A DNA stretch of 40,506 bases from Polaromonas sp. (GTDB taxonomy: Bacteria; Pseudomonadota; Gammaproteobacteria; Burkholderiales; Burkholderiaceae_C), in contig JAUXPP010000143.1 of the NCBI GenBank assembly GCA_030683705.1, positions 1-40,506 of the forward strand, given 5' to 3'. Position 1 is the first letter of the stretch, and each line of letters opens with the position of its first letter. This document shows, piece by piece, positions 16,246 through 26,271 of the stretch. Below the pieces are notes generated by a model. The model was not told the DNA's origin, made no database searches, and worked only from the letters and a program-made list of their open reading frames with translations. Made by a program: the position numbers and the translations under genes.

Positions 16246-16568
16246 CACCCGATGCCACACGTTTGCAACTGACCGGCTTCGTGCTGGAAGACCAGGACGG
16301 CCTGACCCTGGTCGAGGTCTGCCGCGCCTGCGCGGCCGAGCCCGAGATGGTGATGGCGCTGGTCGAGGAAGGCCTGGTCGCGCCCAGCGGCGCGGCGCCC
16401 GGCGAATGGCGCTTCACCGGCGTGCACATGCAGCGCGCCCGTGTAGCGGTGCGCCTGCAGAAAGACCTGGGCGTGAACATCGCCGGTGCGGCGCTGGCGC
16501 TGCAGTTGCTGGAAGAACTCGACGCCCTGCGCGCCCGCCTGCAACTGCTGGAAGATTCCGGCCACTGA
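16242..16568 (+). CDS. cbpM: Chaperone modulator CbpM
   Basis: A 108-residue MerR-like protein that binds the J-domain of CbpA and inhibits its stimulation of DnaK. Features are L-x-E-V-C-R-A-C-A near residue 28, [10 protein letters not shown] around 43, [24 protein letters not shown], and a C-terminal leucine-rich helix ([12 protein letters not shown]). Its ATG overlaps the cbpA stop by 4 bases, so the two are translationally coupled. Length and order match known cbpA-cbpM operons. Confidence 0.92.
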   Translation: MTPDATRLQLTGFVLEDQDGLTLVEVCRACAAEPEMVMALVEEGLVAPSGAAPGEWRFTGVHMQRARVAVRLQKDLGVNIAGAALALQLLEELDALRARLQLLEDSGH

Positions 16569-16617
16569 AACCCGCCGCTGCGGCCGGGGCGGCCGTGAAT
16601 CTGCCGATAATTGCGGC

Positions 16618-17940
16618 ATGACATTGCCCCCCACCTCCCTTCCCGCGATCGAGCGGCTGGAAACCGCGCTGTCGGCCATCACTGCCGCCGGCGACGAAGG
16701 CCGGCGCATCTTCACGCGCCTGTATGCCGACAGCGCCCGCGCCGCGGCGCACGCCGCCGACCGGCGCGCCGGCGCCGGCAAGCCGGTCGGCCCGCTGGAC
16801 GGCCGCATCGTCTCCATCAAGGACTTGTTCGACGTGGCCGGCGAGCCCACCACCGCCGGATCGGTCCTGCTGCGTGATGCCGCACCGGCGGCGCAGGATG
16901 CGCCGGTGCTCAGCCGCCTGCGCGCCGCCGGCGCGGTGATCATCGGCAAAACCAACATGACCGAGTTCGCGTTTTCCGGCGTGGGCATCAACCCGCACTA
17001 CGGCACACCCGGCAACGCGCTGGACCCCGGCCGCATTCCCGGCGGCTCATCGTCGGGCGCCGGCGTCTCGGTCGCGCACGGCATGGCCGAGATCGCCATC
17101 GGCTCCGACACCGGCGGATCGGTGCGCATCCCGTCGGCGCTCAACGGTCTGGTCGGCTTCAAGCCGACGCAGGCGCGGGTACCGCGCGACGGTGCCTACC
17201 CGCTGAGCTTCACGCTGGACACGCTGGGCCCGCTGTGCCGCAGCGTGGCGGATGCCGCTGCCGCCGACTGTGTGCTGGCCGGCATGGTCCACCAGCCGCT
17301 GCCGCAGCGCGAGTTGCGCGGCCTGAAGTTCGGCGTGCCGCGCGGCCTGCTGTTCAGCCAGGCCGACGAGGCGGTGCTGGCGGCGGTGGAACACGCGCTC
17401 GGCACGCTGCTGCACGCCGGCGCCGGCGTCAGCAATGAATCGCTCGATGAGCTGCTCGGCGAACCCTTCCGCCTGCAGGAGCGCGGCACCCTGGTGGCCG
17501 CCGAAGCCGCCTGGATTCACAGGGAGGGCGTCGCGGCCCGCCCCGAGGCCTACGACCCCATCGTGCTGGGCCGCATACGCCGCGGCCAGACGCTGGACGC
17601 CGCGACTTATGTCGGCATCCAGCAGGCACGCGCCGCGCTGCTGCCCGCGCTCGACGCCCGCATGGCAAAACTCGATGCGCTGGTGCTGCCGACCGTGCCG
17701 CTGCTGGCGCCGCGCATCGACGACGTCATGAACGAAGAGGCTTTTTTGCGCACCAACGCCCTGCTGCTGCGCAACCCCTCGGTCTTCAACTTCTTCGATT
17801 TGCCGGCGCTGTCGCTGCCGCTGCCGCGCCAGAGCGGCCTGGCCGTCGGCCTGATGCTGGTCGGCAAACGCGGCGCCGACCGCGAGTTGCTGGCGCTGGG
17901 TGCCGCGGTGGAAGCCCTGCTGCAGTCATCGGCGGTTTGA
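16618..17940 (+). CDS. Amidase-signature family hydrolase
   Basis: A 440-residue amidase. The Ser-cisSer-Lys triad can be placed at Lys68 (V-S-I-K-D-L-F-D), the Gly-Gly-Ser-Ser-Ser-Gly turn at 142-147, and the nucleophile Ser168 within G-S-D-T-G-G-S-V-R-I-P-S. Relatives hydrolyse diverse amides (indoleacetamide, aryl amides, allophanate), and GatA belongs to the same fold; the lack of gatB or gatC nearby argues against a Glu-tRNA amidotransferase role. The ATG at 16618 starts the family-like N-terminus, 49 bases after the cbpM stop, so readthrough from the chaperone operon is possible. Convergent with hutF. Substrate unknown. Confidence 0.88.
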   Translation: MTLPPTSLPAIERLETALSAITAAGDEGRRIFTRLYADSARAAAHAADRRAGAGKPVGPLDGRIVSIKDLFDVAGEPTTAGSVLLRDAAPAAQDAPVLSRLRAAGAVIIGKTNMTEFAFSGVGINPHYGTPGNALDPGRIPGGSSSGAGVSVAHGMAEIAIGSDTGGSVRIPSALNGLVGFKPTQARVPRDGAYPLSFTLDTLGPLCRSVADAAAADCVLAGMVHQPLPQRELRGLKFGVPRGLLFSQADEAVLAAVEHALGTLLHAGAGVSNESLDELLGEPFRLQERGTLVAAEAAWIHREGVAARPEAYDPIVLGRIRRGQTLDAATYVGIQQARAALLPALDARMAKLDALVLPTVPLLAPRIDDVMNEEAFLRTNALLLRNPSVFNFFDLPALSLPLPRQSGLAVGLMLVGKRGADRELLALGAAVEALLQSSAV

Positions 17941-17943
17941 GAA

Positions 17944-18000
17944 TAAAATCGGCCTGCAGCCCTTATCTGACAAGCGTAAGCAGCTATAACGTTAATAGCA
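17944..18000 (+). repeat. Family A short dispersed repeat, copy 4
   Basis: Starts 3 bases after the amidase stop: AAAATCGGCCTGCAGCCCTT, ATCTGACAAGCGTAAGCAGCTAT, then the hairpin GCTAT (17983-17987), loop AACGTTA, ATAGC (17995-17999). Best-preserved copy of the family in the window. Confidence 0.88.
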
Positions 18001-18025
18001 TAATCCGGCCACCACGACGGAATTT

Positions 18026-18112
18026 GTCATTGCGGGCCTGACCCGCAATCCATGGCGGCGCACCTGCTGTGGTGGCTTGCCTACATGGATCCCGGATCGA
18101 GTCCGGGATGAC
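18026..18112. repeat. Family B REP-like element, copy 2
   Basis: An 87-bp element with the same ends GTCAT and ATGAC, first stem-loop TTGCGGG-CCTGA-CCCGCAA and last stem-loop ATCCCGG-ATCGAGT-CCGGGAT. The two modules are separated by about 35 extra bases relative to copy 1. It lies just beside family A copy 4 and 9 bases from the hutF stop, in a convergent gap. Confidence 0.85.
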
Positions 18113-18121
18113 AGGAACCGA

Positions 18122-19507
18122 TCAGCCCCACAGGGTCTTCATCGCCCGCGAGAAATCCGCCGCCAGCCGTGGCCAGCCGGGCACCTGCCCGCCGCTGACC
18201 ACCCGCTGTCCGGCCACAAACACCGCGTCCAGTCGCGCATCCGGGCTGGAGAACACCATGGCATCGAGCACATGGTCGGCCGGCACGCCGAGCAGCGCTG
18301 CCGAGGCCGTATCCAGAACCATGAAGTCGGCGCGCTGGCCCACGCTGAGCCCGCCCAGCGGCAGCGAGGTTGCCGCCGAACCACCGGCCAGCGCCTTTGA
18401 GAACAGCATGTCGGCGCTGGACGGCCCGCCCAGCACACGCGCCGCGATGTTGCGCTGGCGCAGGGCGAGGCGCTGCGAATATTCGAGCAGGCGCAATTCT
18501 TCCTGCCAGCTGCGCGTGACGTGGCTGTCGGAACCGATGGACCAGCGGCCGCCCGCCGCCGCATAGGCCGGCAGGTCGAACACGCCGTCGCCCAGATTCG
18601 CCTCGGTGCTGGGGCAGATCACGACGGATGCGCCGCTGCGAGACACGCCCTGCAGCTCGGCCGGTGTGGACTGGGTCGCGTGCACCAGGTTCCAGCGTGC
18701 ATCGACAGGCGCATGGCTCAGCAGCCAGTCGATCGGACGCTGGCCCGTGGCAGCCAGGCAGTCATCGACTTCCTGCGTCTGTTCGGCGATGTGGATGTGG
18801 ACCGCCATGCCGCGGGCCTGCGAAGCCACAGCCACCTCCTGCAGGGCCGCTGCATCGACGGCGCGCAGCGAATGGAGCGCCAGACCGGCATTCACGCAGC
18901 CCTCAGCCCCGGCCGGCACACCTTCGGCCAGACGCAGCACGGAATCCGGCGTGGAGGCAAAACGCCGCTGGTCTTCGCGCAAACCCGCCGCGCCGAAGCC
19001 CGAACGCATGTACAGCGTGGGCAGCAGAGTCAGGCCCATGCCGGTGCGCTGCGCCGCGCGCGCCAGCGCCAGCGACATCTCCAGCGGGTCGGCATACGGC
19101 TTGCCGTCGGTGGCCTTGTGCAAGTAGTGGAACTCGCAGACCTGGGTGTAGCCAGCCTGCAGCAGCTCGGCATACAGCAGCGCCGCGACGGCCTCGAGCT
19201 GGTCCGGCGTGATGCGCAGCGCAGCGCTGTACATGCGGTCACGCCAGCGCCAGAAGTCGTCCTGGCCGGCCCCGGCGCGCTCGGTCAGCCCGGCGATGGC
19301 GCGCTGGAAGGCGTGGCTGTGGGCGTTGACGATCCCCGGCAGCACCGGGCCGTTCAGGCGTTCGGCGCCGCGCAAGGCTTCCGGCGTGGCGTTCGCTTCA
19401 ATGTTCAGCCAGTGGCCATCGGCACCTGCCGTCAGCAACACGTCCTGCGCCCAGGCGCCGTTCACCCAGGCCTGCGGCGCGGCATATCTTTTGGCTTCAG
19501 CGCGCAT
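18122..19507 (-). CDS. hutF: Formimidoylglutamate deiminase HutF
   Basis: A 461-residue amidohydrolase-fold enzyme that converts N-formimidoyl-L-glutamate to N-formyl-L-glutamate and ammonia, the fourth step of histidine breakdown in the five-step route. Metal-binding His63 and His65 lie in N-A-H-S-H-A-F; further ligands are in V-H-I-H-I-A-E-Q and the aspartate near 327 in S-I-G-S-D-S-H-V. It is the last gene of the leftward hut unit and overlaps the hutG end by 11 bases. Presence of HutF with HutG deformylase, and no formimidoylglutamase, shows that the two-step HutF/HutG branch is used here. Confidence 0.95.
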   Translation of the reverse strand: MRAEAKRYAAPQAWVNGAWAQDVLLTAGADGHWLNIEANATPEALRGAERLNGPVLPGIVNAHSHAFQRAIAGLTERAGAGQDDFWRWRDRMYSAALRITPDQLEAVAALLYAELLQAGYTQVCEFHYLHKATDGKPYADPLEMSLALARAAQRTGMGLTLLPTLYMRSGFGAAGLREDQRRFASTPDSVLRLAEGVPAGAEGCVNAGLALHSLRAVDAAALQEVAVASQARGMAVHIHIAEQTQEVDDCLAATGQRPIDWLLSHAPVDARWNLVHATQSTPAELQGVSRSGASVVICPSTEANLGDGVFDLPAYAAAGGRWSIGSDSHVTRSWQEELRLLEYSQRLALRQRNIAARVLGGPSSADMLFSKALAGGSAATSLPLGGLSVGQRADFMVLDTASAALLGVPADHVLDAMVFSSPDARLDAVFVAGQRVVSGGQVPGWPRLAADFSRAMKTLWG

Positions 19508-20297
19508 ACAGCGTGTGGGCGGCGGCCAGGCTGGCCGTCACCATCCTGTTGAGCACCGGCTGGATTTTTTTCGCCAGGGTGTCGTCATACGCAAACGGTG
19601 CCACTTCCTGCATGTACAGGCTCTGGCATTTTTCGAGCTGGACCGCATGAACATCCTCTGCAGGTCGGCCGTAGTGGCGCGTGATGTAGCCCCCCTTGAA
19701 GCGGCCGTTGACGATGCTGCTGACGCCGGGCACGCCGGCACAGGCGGCGGCAGCGGCGTCGGTGATGGACGCATGCGCGGCCGCACCATTGGCCGTGCCG
19801 ATGTTGAGGTCGGGCAGGCGGCCTTCGAACAGCCAGGGGATTTCGGAGCGGATGCTGTGGGCGTCCCACAGCAGCGCAAAGCCGTGCTGCGCTTTCAGGC
19901 GCGCGAGTTCAGCGGCCAGCGCCGAATGGTAAGGCTGCCAGTAAGCCTCGCGGCGGCGCAGGCGCTCGGCCAGATCCGGCGCCCTGCCCTCTTTGTACAA
20001 CGCGTCGCCGTTGAAAAAATGCGTGGGGCACAACTCGGTGTTGGACGCGCCCGGGTACATGGGCGCATCGTCGGGCGGCCGGTTCAGGTCGATCACATAC
20101 CGCGAATACCGGGGCCGGATCACGCTGGCGCCGAGCGCCGGCAGAAAGTCATAGAGGCGGTGCAAATGCCAGTCGGTGTCTTCCAGGCCCAGCGCGCGCT
20201 CAGCGTAGTTGCCCTGCAGCTCGGCCGGGATGTCGGTGCCGGTGTGCGGCATGCTGACCAGCAGCGGCACCGTCCCCTGGTGCAAACTGAAACTCAT
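19497..20297 (-). CDS. hutG: N-formylglutamate deformylase HutG
   Basis: A 266-residue metal-dependent amidohydrolase that cleaves N-formyl-L-glutamate to glutamate and formate, the last pathway step. Typical segments are [14 protein letters not shown] (His18), [31 protein letters not shown] and [14 protein letters not shown]. Its ATG overlaps the hutI stop by 4 bases and its end overlaps hutF by 11 bases, so the three genes are tightly coupled. Confidence 0.95.
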   Translation of the reverse strand: MSFSLHQGTVPLLVSMPHTGTDIPAELQGNYAERALGLEDTDWHLHRLYDFLPALGASVIRPRYSRYVIDLNRPPDDAPMYPGASNTELCPTHFFNGDALYKEGRAPDLAERLRRREAYWQPYHSALAAELARLKAQHGFALLWDAHSIRSEIPWLFEGRLPDLNIGTANGAAAHASITDAAAAACAGVPGVSSIVNGRFKGGYITRHYGRPAEDVHAVQLEKCQSLYMQEVAPFAYDDTLAKKIQPVLNRMVTASLAAAHTLYAR

Positions 20298-21508
20298 ACA
20301 GGTTCACCCTTGAAAACCGTCTGCAGGCGCGGATTCGCGCCCAAGGCATAAGCCAGTTGCGCGGGATGCGCCACATCCCAGAGCACGAAGTCGGCACGCT
20401 GACCTGCAGCGATCACACCGCGGTCGCTCAGTCCCAGCGCCTGGGCCGCATGGCGCGTGACGCCGGCCAGCGCCTCTTCCGGTGTCAGGCGGAACAGCGT
20501 ACAGGCCATGTTGAGCATCAGCAGCAGCGACGTGCAGGGCGAACTGCCCGGATTGCAGTCGGTCGAAATTGCCATCGGCACGTGATGCGTACGCAGCAGT
20601 TCCACCGGCGGCAATTTGGTTTCGCGCAAAAAATAAAACGCGCCCGGCAGCAGCACCGCGACGCTGCCGGCCCGGGCCATGGCTGCCGCGCCTTCGTCGC
20701 TAAGCCACTCGAGGTGGTCGCAACTCAGCGCGCCGTAACGCGCGGCAAGCTGGGCGCCGCCGCTGTCGCTGAGCTGCTCGGCATGGAGCTTGACCCGCAG
20801 GCCCAGCGCCTGCGCCGCCTGGAACACACGCTCGGTCTGCACGGTGCTGAAGGCAATACGTTCACAAAACGCGTCCACCGCGTCGACCAGGCCTTCTGCG
20901 TGGAGCAGCGGCAACATGCGTATCACCTCGTCCACATAGGCGTCCTGGCGGCCGGCGAATTCTGGCGGCAAGGCGTGGGCGCCGAGGAAGGTGGTGCGCA
21001 CATCGACCGGGTGCTTGCTGCCCAGCGCACGCGCCACACGCAGGGTCTTGCGTTCGTGTTCCAGCGCCAGGCCATAACCCGACTTGATCTCCAGCGTGGT
21101 CACCCCTTCGGTCACCAGCGCCAACAGGCGTTTTCGGCTTTGCGTTTCGAGCTCCGCCTCGCTCGCCGCGCGAGTGGCTTTTACGGTCGAGGCGATGCCG
21201 CCGCCGGCACGCGCGATATCTTCGTAGCTGGCGCCCTGCAGGCGCAGCTCGAACTCCTGCGCGCGGTCCCCGCCGTAGACCAGGTGGGTGTGGCAGTCGA
21301 TCAGGCCCGGCGTGATCAGCGCGCCGCCGGCATCGTGTTCACGCGTGACCCGCGCGGCCAGGGCTGCAGGCAGTTCACTGCGCGGCCCGGCCCAGGCGAT
21401 GGTTCCGTCCTCGACGGCCAGTGCGGCGTCTGGGATCAGGCCATAAGGCTGGGCATGACCGGCCTGCAGCGTGGCGATGTCGCAATGAACCCAGAGCTGT
21501 ACCGTCAT
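20294..21508 (-). CDS. hutI: Imidazolonepropionase HutI
   Basis: A 404-residue amidohydrolase that opens 4-imidazolone-5-propionate to N-formimidoyl-L-glutamate. Metal ligands His73 and His75 lie in [10 protein letters not shown], followed by [14 protein letters not shown], and the C-terminal active site has [10 protein letters not shown]. The ATG at 21508 was chosen because it overlaps the hutD stop by 4 bases and gives the normal family length; the frame extends upstream to 21781 only within hutD. Third enzyme of the pathway. Confidence 0.95.
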   Translation of the reverse strand: MTVQLWVHCDIATLQAGHAQPYGLIPDAALAVEDGTIAWAGPRSELPAALAARVTREHDAGGALITPGLIDCHTHLVYGGDRAQEFELRLQGASYEDIARAGGGIASTVKATRAASEAELETQSRKRLLALVTEGVTTLEIKSGYGLALEHERKTLRVARALGSKHPVDVRTTFLGAHALPPEFAGRQDAYVDEVIRMLPLLHAEGLVDAVDAFCERIAFSTVQTERVFQAAQALGLRVKLHAEQLSDSGGAQLAARYGALSCDHLEWLSDEGAAAMARAGSVAVLLPGAFYFLRETKLPPVELLRTHHVPMAISTDCNPGSSPCTSLLLMLNMACTLFRLTPEEALAGVTRHAAQALGLSDRGVIAAGQRADFVLWDVAHPAQLAYALGANPRLQTVFKGEPV

Positions 21509-22065
21509 CGGGCCATTTCCATCCACAGCGCCGTTGGCGCCTCGATACGCACCGAGGCACCGTCGGCCAGTGCGCGCCAGGCCAGGGTGTGCGGCGGCAC
21601 GGTGACGAACTGCCGGTCCACCTGCACCTGCACCGGCTCGTCCCAGGCATACACCGCCACGCGTGTGCCGGGCTCGACCTCGACATCGAGCGCGCCCAGC
21701 ACGCGCTGCAGCCGCGCCCGCGTGTGGCCGTGCTTGAGCATCAGGTTGAAATCTTCGGTCAGCCCGGCGATGAGTTCGCACTCGCAGTCTTGCGCACCGT
21801 CGAAACGTATAGGCGCGCTTTGCGCGGTCAGCTCGTGGGTGCGGCCGTCCAGCGTCAGCCGCACACCGGCGCCGCCCAGCACGGCGAACCAGCGTTCCAC
21901 GCCTTCGAAGCGCGAGAAAGGTCCGCCCTTTTCGACCTCAGCCACCGAGATGCGCCAGTCCCAGTCCTGCGGCGTCGGCCAGGCGATCAGTTCACGCGTC
22001 ACACCGCCGCCGTTGCGCCAGGGCGTGGGCGCGACGTCTTCGAGGGGAATCATTTGCCAGCTCAT
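21505..22065 (-). CDS. hutD: HutD family protein
   Basis: A 186-residue cupin-like protein, HutD family. Characteristic are [12 protein letters not shown] near residue 16, [24 protein letters not shown], and the later F-N-L-M. HutD is found in hut operons and in Pseudomonas has been proposed to act as a governor limiting pathway flux or urocanate level; the biochemical role is unsettled. A strong ribosome site GGAGGTGA precedes ATG 22065, favouring it over in-frame starts further upstream. It is 28 bases downstream of hutC. Confidence 0.92.
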   Translation of the reverse strand: MSWQMIPLEDVAPTPWRNGGGVTRELIAWPTPQDWDWRISVAEVEKGGPFSRFEGVERWFAVLGGAGVRLTLDGRTHELTAQSAPIRFDGAQDCECELIAGLTEDFNLMLKHGHTRARLQRVLGALDVEVEPGTRVAVYAWDEPVQVQVDRQFVTVPPHTLAWRALADGASVRIEAPTALWMEMAR

Positions 22066-22093
22066 CGGGTCACCTCCGCACTGTGGGCTGTCG

Positions 22094-22804
22094 TCATGCC
22101 TGGAATTGTCCCGCAAAGCTGTAGCGCGTGCCAGGGTAAACCAGCCGCGCCACGCTGGCGACGTTGGCGCCGCTGACGGTGCGCCGCATCATGGCCAGGC
22201 AGGGCTCGGTGCGGCGTATGCCCAGTTCCTTCGCCTCCTGCACGCTCGGCAGGCAGGCCTCGATCGAATAACTGGCCTCGGTCAGCGGCGCGTGCTGCAG
22301 CAAATGGTGGGTCGGCGTGGTCTGGGTGAAATCGGTGTCCAGGAAATCCGGCGCAGCGGCCGGGTTGACGTAGCGGTCTTCGTGCTGGATAGGCACGCCG
22401 TTTTCCAGATGCACCAGCACGGTGTGGAAAATCCTCGCGCCGGTGCGCAGCCCCAGCGCCTTCGCCAGGTCGGCGCTGGCTTTTTCGGCCTGGACCTTGA
22501 GCACCCGCGTGGTGTGCACATGGCCGCGCTCGGCCACCTCTTCATGGATGTCGCGGATCGTCAGGCGGGACGAGATGCGGTGCAGCTCTGCCACCCGCGT
22601 GCCGGATCCCTGGATGCGCGTGACCAGGCCCTCGGCCGTGAGCTCGCGCAGGGCGCGGTTGACGGTCATGCGGCTGATGCCGAACTGCGCCGCCAGGGCG
22701 GCCTCGCTGGGCACCGGGTCGCCCGGCTTCCAGCTTCCTGCACTGATATGGGTCTTGATGAAGGCCTTGACCTGCTCATAGGCAGGCAATAAATCTTTTG
22801 CCAT
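22094..22804 (-). CDS. hutC: Histidine utilisation repressor HutC (GntR family)
   Basis: A 236-residue GntR/HutC regulator. Residues about 8-75 form the winged helix (P-S-E-A-A-L-A-A-Q-F-G-I-S-R-M-T-V-N-R-A-L-R-E-L), and residues about 95-232 form the UTRA effector domain, which binds urocanate as inducer in characterised members. It is the first gene of the leftward hut unit and faces hutU across 108 bases that contain an inverted repeat suitable for HutC binding, so it probably represses both units and itself. No strong ribosome site is visible before its ATG. Confidence 0.95.
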   Translation of the reverse strand: MAKDLLPAYEQVKAFIKTHISAGSWKPGDPVPSEAALAAQFGISRMTVNRALRELTAEGLVTRIQGSGTRVAELHRISSRLTIRDIHEEVAERGHVHTTRVLKVQAEKASADLAKALGLRTGARIFHTVLVHLENGVPIQHEDRYVNPAAAPDFLDTDFTQTTPTHHLLQHAPLTEASYSIEACLPSVQEAKELGIRRTEPCLAMMRRTVSGANVASVARLVYPGTRYSFAGQFQA

Positions 22805-22822
22805 GGACGTAGATTACCCCAG

Positions 22823-22851
22823 TTGACACAAGTTGTATAGACAACTAGCAT
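22823..22851 (+). promoter_or_regulatory. hutU promoter with embedded HutC operator
   Basis: TTGACA (22823-22828), a 17-base spacer and TAGCAT (22846-22851) form a near-consensus sigma70 promoter reading toward hutU. The perfect inverted repeat AGTTGTATAGACAACT (22831-22846; arms AGTTGT and ACAACT) fills the spacer and touches the -10 element, so a bound HutC dimer would block RNA polymerase. AAGGA before ATG 22913 is the ribosome site. Confidence 0.72.
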
Positions 22852-22912
22852 TTGCCGGAATGAATCTTGCAAGCCGGGATGGACCCGGAAACGCGGCAGC
22901 CAAGGAAGCACC

Positions 22913-24616
22913 ATGTCAGACCTTTCACACACCCCATTCCTCGACAGCAAGGCCAGGCCGGTGCGCGCGCCGCGCGGCAATACCCTGTCCTGCGCCAACT
23001 GGCAGATCGAGGGCGCCTACCGCATGATCCAGAACAACCTGGACCCCGAAGTCGCCGAGAACCCCGACGAGCTGGTGGTCTACGGCGGCATCGGCAAGGC
23101 GGCGCGCAACTGGCCGGCCTTCGACGCCATCCTCGACTCGCTGCGCAAGCTCAAGGCCGACGAAACCCTGCTGGTGCAATCGGGCAAACCGGTGGGCGTG
23201 TTCCGCACCCATGCCGGCGCACCGCGCGTGCTGATCGCCAACTCCAACCTGGTGCCCAAGTGGGCGACCTGGGAACACTTCAACGAACTGGACCGCGCCG
23301 GTCTCATGATGTACGGCCAGATGACGGCGGGCAGCTGGATCTACATCGGCACCCAGGGCATCGTGCAGGGCACTTACGAGACTTTTGTCGAAGCCGGGCG
23401 CCAGCATTTCAATGGCGACCTGACGGGCCGCTGGGTGCTGACTGCCGGCCTGGGCGGCATGGGCGGCGCGCAGCCGCTGGCCGCCACTTTTGCCGGCGCC
23501 TGTTCGCTCAACATCGAATGCCAGCAGTCGCGCATCGACTTCCGCCTGCGCACCAGATACGTGGACAAACAGGCCAAAGACCTCGATGAAGCGCTGGAGA
23601 TGATCAGGCAGCACACCAGCCGCAAGGAAGCGGTGTCGATTGCGCTGTGCGGCAATGCGGCCGAGATCGTGCCCGAACTGGCGCGCCGCGCCGCCGCCGG
23701 TGGCATGCGACCCGACCTGGTGACCGACCAGACCTCGGCACACGACATCATCAACGGCTACCTGCCGGCAGGCTGGAGCGTGGCGCAATGGCAGGCCGCG
23801 CAAAAGGACCCGGCGCAGCATGCGGCCCTGACAAAAGCCGCCGGCGAATCCTGCGCCGCACACGTGAAGGCCATGCTCGAATTTCACGCCATGGGCATTC
23901 CGACGGTGGACTACGGCAACAACCTGCGTCAGGTGGCCAAGGACTTCGGCGTCGCCAACGCCTTCGACTACCCGGGTTTTGTGCCGGCCTACATCCGGCC
24001 GCTGTTCTGCCGCGGCGTCGGACCCTTCCGCTGGGTGGCGCTTTCCGGTGACCCGGAAGACATCCGCAAGACCGACGCGAAGATGAAAGAACTGTTTCCC
24101 GACAACAAGCCGCTGCACCGCTGGCTGGACATGGCCGAAGAACGCATCAGCTTCCAGGGTCTGCCGGCGCGCATCTGCTGGATCGGCCTGGGCGAGCGGC
24201 ACCTGGCCGGCCTGGCCTTCAACGCCATGGTCAAGTCGGGCGAGCTCAAGGCGCCCATCGTGATCGGCCGCGACCACCTGGATTCCGGGTCGGTGGCTTC
24301 GCCCAACCGCGAAACCGAAGCCATGAAAGACGGCAGCGACGCGGTCAGCGACTGGCCGCTGCTCAACGCGCTGCTCAACACCGCCAGCGGCGCGACCTGG
24401 GTCAGCCTGCACCACGGCGGTGGCGTCGGCATGGGTTATTCGCAACACTCGGGCGTGGTCATCGTCTGCGACGGCACCGCCGAAGCAGCAGAGCGTATCG
24501 AACGCGTGCTCTTCAACGACCCGGCGACTGGCGTGATGCGCCACGCTGACGCGGGTTACGACATTGCCAAAACCAGCGCCAGAGACAACGGGTTGAACCT
24601 GCCGATGATCGGCTGA
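22913..24616 (+). CDS. hutU: Urocanate hydratase HutU
   Basis: A 567-residue NAD-dependent hydratase converting urocanate to 4-imidazolone-5-propionate, using NAD+ as an electrophilic cofactor. The Gly-rich nucleotide-binding segment [13 protein letters not shown] is near residue 177, [21 protein letters not shown] lies before it, and the C-terminal half holds [10 protein letters not shown] and [15 protein letters not shown]. Length matches the family. It starts the rightward unit under the promoter at 22823 and is followed 19 bases later by hutH. Confidence 0.96.
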   Translation: MSDLSHTPFLDSKARPVRAPRGNTLSCANWQIEGAYRMIQNNLDPEVAENPDELVVYGGIGKAARNWPAFDAILDSLRKLKADETLLVQSGKPVGVFRTHAGAPRVLIANSNLVPKWATWEHFNELDRAGLMMYGQMTAGSWIYIGTQGIVQGTYETFVEAGRQHFNGDLTGRWVLTAGLGGMGGAQPLAATFAGACSLNIECQQSRIDFRLRTRYVDKQAKDLDEALEMIRQHTSRKEAVSIALCGNAAEIVPELARRAAAGGMRPDLVTDQTSAHDIINGYLPAGWSVAQWQAAQKDPAQHAALTKAAGESCAAHVKAMLEFHAMGIPTVDYGNNLRQVAKDFGVANAFDYPGFVPAYIRPLFCRGVGPFRWVALSGDPEDIRKTDAKMKELFPDNKPLHRWLDMAEERISFQGLPARICWIGLGERHLAGLAFNAMVKSGELKAPIVIGRDHLDSGSVASPNRETEAMKDGSDAVSDWPLLNALLNTASGATWVSLHHGGGVGMGYSQHSGVVIVCDGTAEAAERIERVLFNDPATGVMRHADAGYDIAKTSARDNGLNLPMIG

Positions 24617-24635
24617 CCCGGTTTTCCTGATCAAC

Positions 24636-26216
24636 ATGCCCGCCAAAGAACTGCTTATCCCCGGCCAGTTGTCGCTGGCGCAATTGCGCCGGCTCTGCGC
24701 GCGCGTCCCGCCGACAGTCCGGCTCGATGCTGCCTGCCGTGCCGGCGTGCGCGCGAGTGCGGCGCTGGTGCACCAGGCGGCCAGCGGCGGCGCCGCCGTC
24801 TACGGTGTCAATACCGGCTTCGGCAAACTCGCCAACACCCGCATCGCCAAAAAAGACCTGGCCATCCTGCAGCTCAAGCTGCTGCGCTCCCATGCCGTCG
24901 GTGTCGGCGAGCCGCTGCCAACGCGTGTGGTGCACCTGATCCTGCTGCTCAAGGCGGCCAGCCTGGCGCGCGGCTACTCCGGTGTGCGTGAAGAAGTCAT
25001 CGATGCGCTGCTAGCCCTGCACAACCACGGCATCTGCCCGGTGATTCCCTGCCAGGGGTCGGTCGGCGCCTCGGGCGACCTCGCGCCGCTGGCGCATTTG
25101 TGCCTGCCGCTGGTGGGTGAAGGCGAGGTGTTTTACCAGGAGCAGCGCCTGCCCGCGGCGAAAGCGCTGGCGCTGGCCGGCCTGCAGCCGCTGGCCCTGT
25201 CGGCCAAGGAGGGCCTGGCGCTGATCAACGGTACCCAGGTCTCGACCGCGCTGGCGCTCGACGCGTTGTTCGCCACCGAGCGCCTGTTCGAGACCGCGGT
25301 GATTTCGGGCGCGCTGACACTGGACGCGGCGCGCGGCAGCGACGGCCCCTTCGACCCGCGCATCCATGCGGTGCGCGGCCAGCCGGGACAGATCGCCTGT
25401 GCCGCGGCCTACCGCTCGCTGATGGTGGGCAGCGAGATCCGCCGCTCGCACCTGGACAACGACGACCGGGTGCAGGACCCCTACTGCCTGCGCTGCCAGC
25501 CGCAGGTCATGGGCGCCTGCCTGGACCAGATGCGTTACGCCGCCCAGGTGTTGATGATCGAAGCCAATGCGGTAACCGACAACCCGCTGGTGTTTGCCGA
25601 CGAGGGCAGCCTGCTCTCCGGAGGCAACTTTCACGCCGAACCGGTGGCACTGGCTTGCGACGCGCTGGCCGTCGTCATTGCCGAAATCGGCGCCATCACC
25701 GAACGCCGTATCGCCATGCTGGTCGATACCGTGGTCTCGCGCCTGCCGCCTTTCCTCACGCCCGACGCCGGGCTCAACTCGGGCTTCATGATCGTGCATG
25801 TCACGGCCGCCGCGCTGGCCTCGGAAAACAAGTCGCTGGCGCACCCGGCCAGCGTGGACAGCCTGCCGACCTCGGCGAATCAGGAGGACCATGTCAGCAT
25901 GGCCACCTTTGCGGCGCGCCGCCTGCAGCCCATGCTGCGCAATACCAGCTACATCGTCGGCATCGAGTTGCTGGCCGCCGCCCAGGGCATCGAATTCCTG
26001 CGCCCGCTCAAAAGCTCGACAGCGCTGGAGCGTGTGTTGCGCCTGATCCGCATCGTTTCACCGGCCATGATGGAAGACCGCAGCCTGGCGCGCGACATCG
26101 AGGCGGTGCAACACCTGGTGGCCAGTGGCGACATGGCGGCGGCACTCGACGCCGACCTGCCCGAGTTGCACGCCTTGAAGCTGGCCAATACAGCGCCGGC
26201 AGCGATGCTGGCATGA
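24636..26216 (+). CDS. hutH: Histidine ammonia-lyase HutH
   Basis: A 526-residue lyase removing ammonia from L-histidine to give urocanate, the first pathway step. The Ala145-Ser146-Gly147 triplet in G-S-V-G-A-S-G-D-L-A-P-L-A-H-L cyclises to the MIO electrophile. Y-G-V-N-T-G-F-G-K-L near residue 56 and Q-D-x-Y-C-L-R-C-like (V-Q-D-P-Y-C-L-R-C-Q-P-Q) and T-D-N-P-L-V-F segments complete the active site. It is slightly longer than typical because of the N-terminus; no clear ribosome site precedes ATG 24636. The receptor gene of an ABC importer follows 55 bases later. Confidence 0.96.
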   Translation: MPAKELLIPGQLSLAQLRRLCARVPPTVRLDAACRAGVRASAALVHQAASGGAAVYGVNTGFGKLANTRIAKKDLAILQLKLLRSHAVGVGEPLPTRVVHLILLLKAASLARGYSGVREEVIDALLALHNHGICPVIPCQGSVGASGDLAPLAHLCLPLVGEGEVFYQEQRLPAAKALALAGLQPLALSAKEGLALINGTQVSTALALDALFATERLFETAVISGALTLDAARGSDGPFDPRIHAVRGQPGQIACAAAYRSLMVGSEIRRSHLDNDDRVQDPYCLRCQPQVMGACLDQMRYAAQVLMIEANAVTDNPLVFADEGSLLSGGNFHAEPVALACDALAVVIAEIGAITERRIAMLVDTVVSRLPPFLTPDAGLNSGFMIVHVTAAALASENKSLAHPASVDSLPTSANQEDHVSMATFAARRLQPMLRNTSYIVGIELLAAAQGIEFLRPLKSSTALERVLRLIRIVSPAMMEDRSLARDIEAVQHLVASGDMAAALDADLPELHALKLANTAPAAMLA

Positions 26217-26271
26217 ACACTGCATACCTTCCGCTCACCCTTCCCTTCAACCGTCAACACCAGGAGTTCCC

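Noticed and set aside
20357..22792. An 811-codon plus-strand reading frame across hutI, hutD and hutC
   Set aside because: It lies antisense to three well-supported hut genes, has Arg/Gln/His-rich low-complexity translation and resembles no family; long shadow frames are expected at this GC content.
22925..24646. A 573-codon minus-strand reading frame opposite hutU
   Set aside because: Complete antisense shadow of hutU with no recognisable domain or ribosome site.
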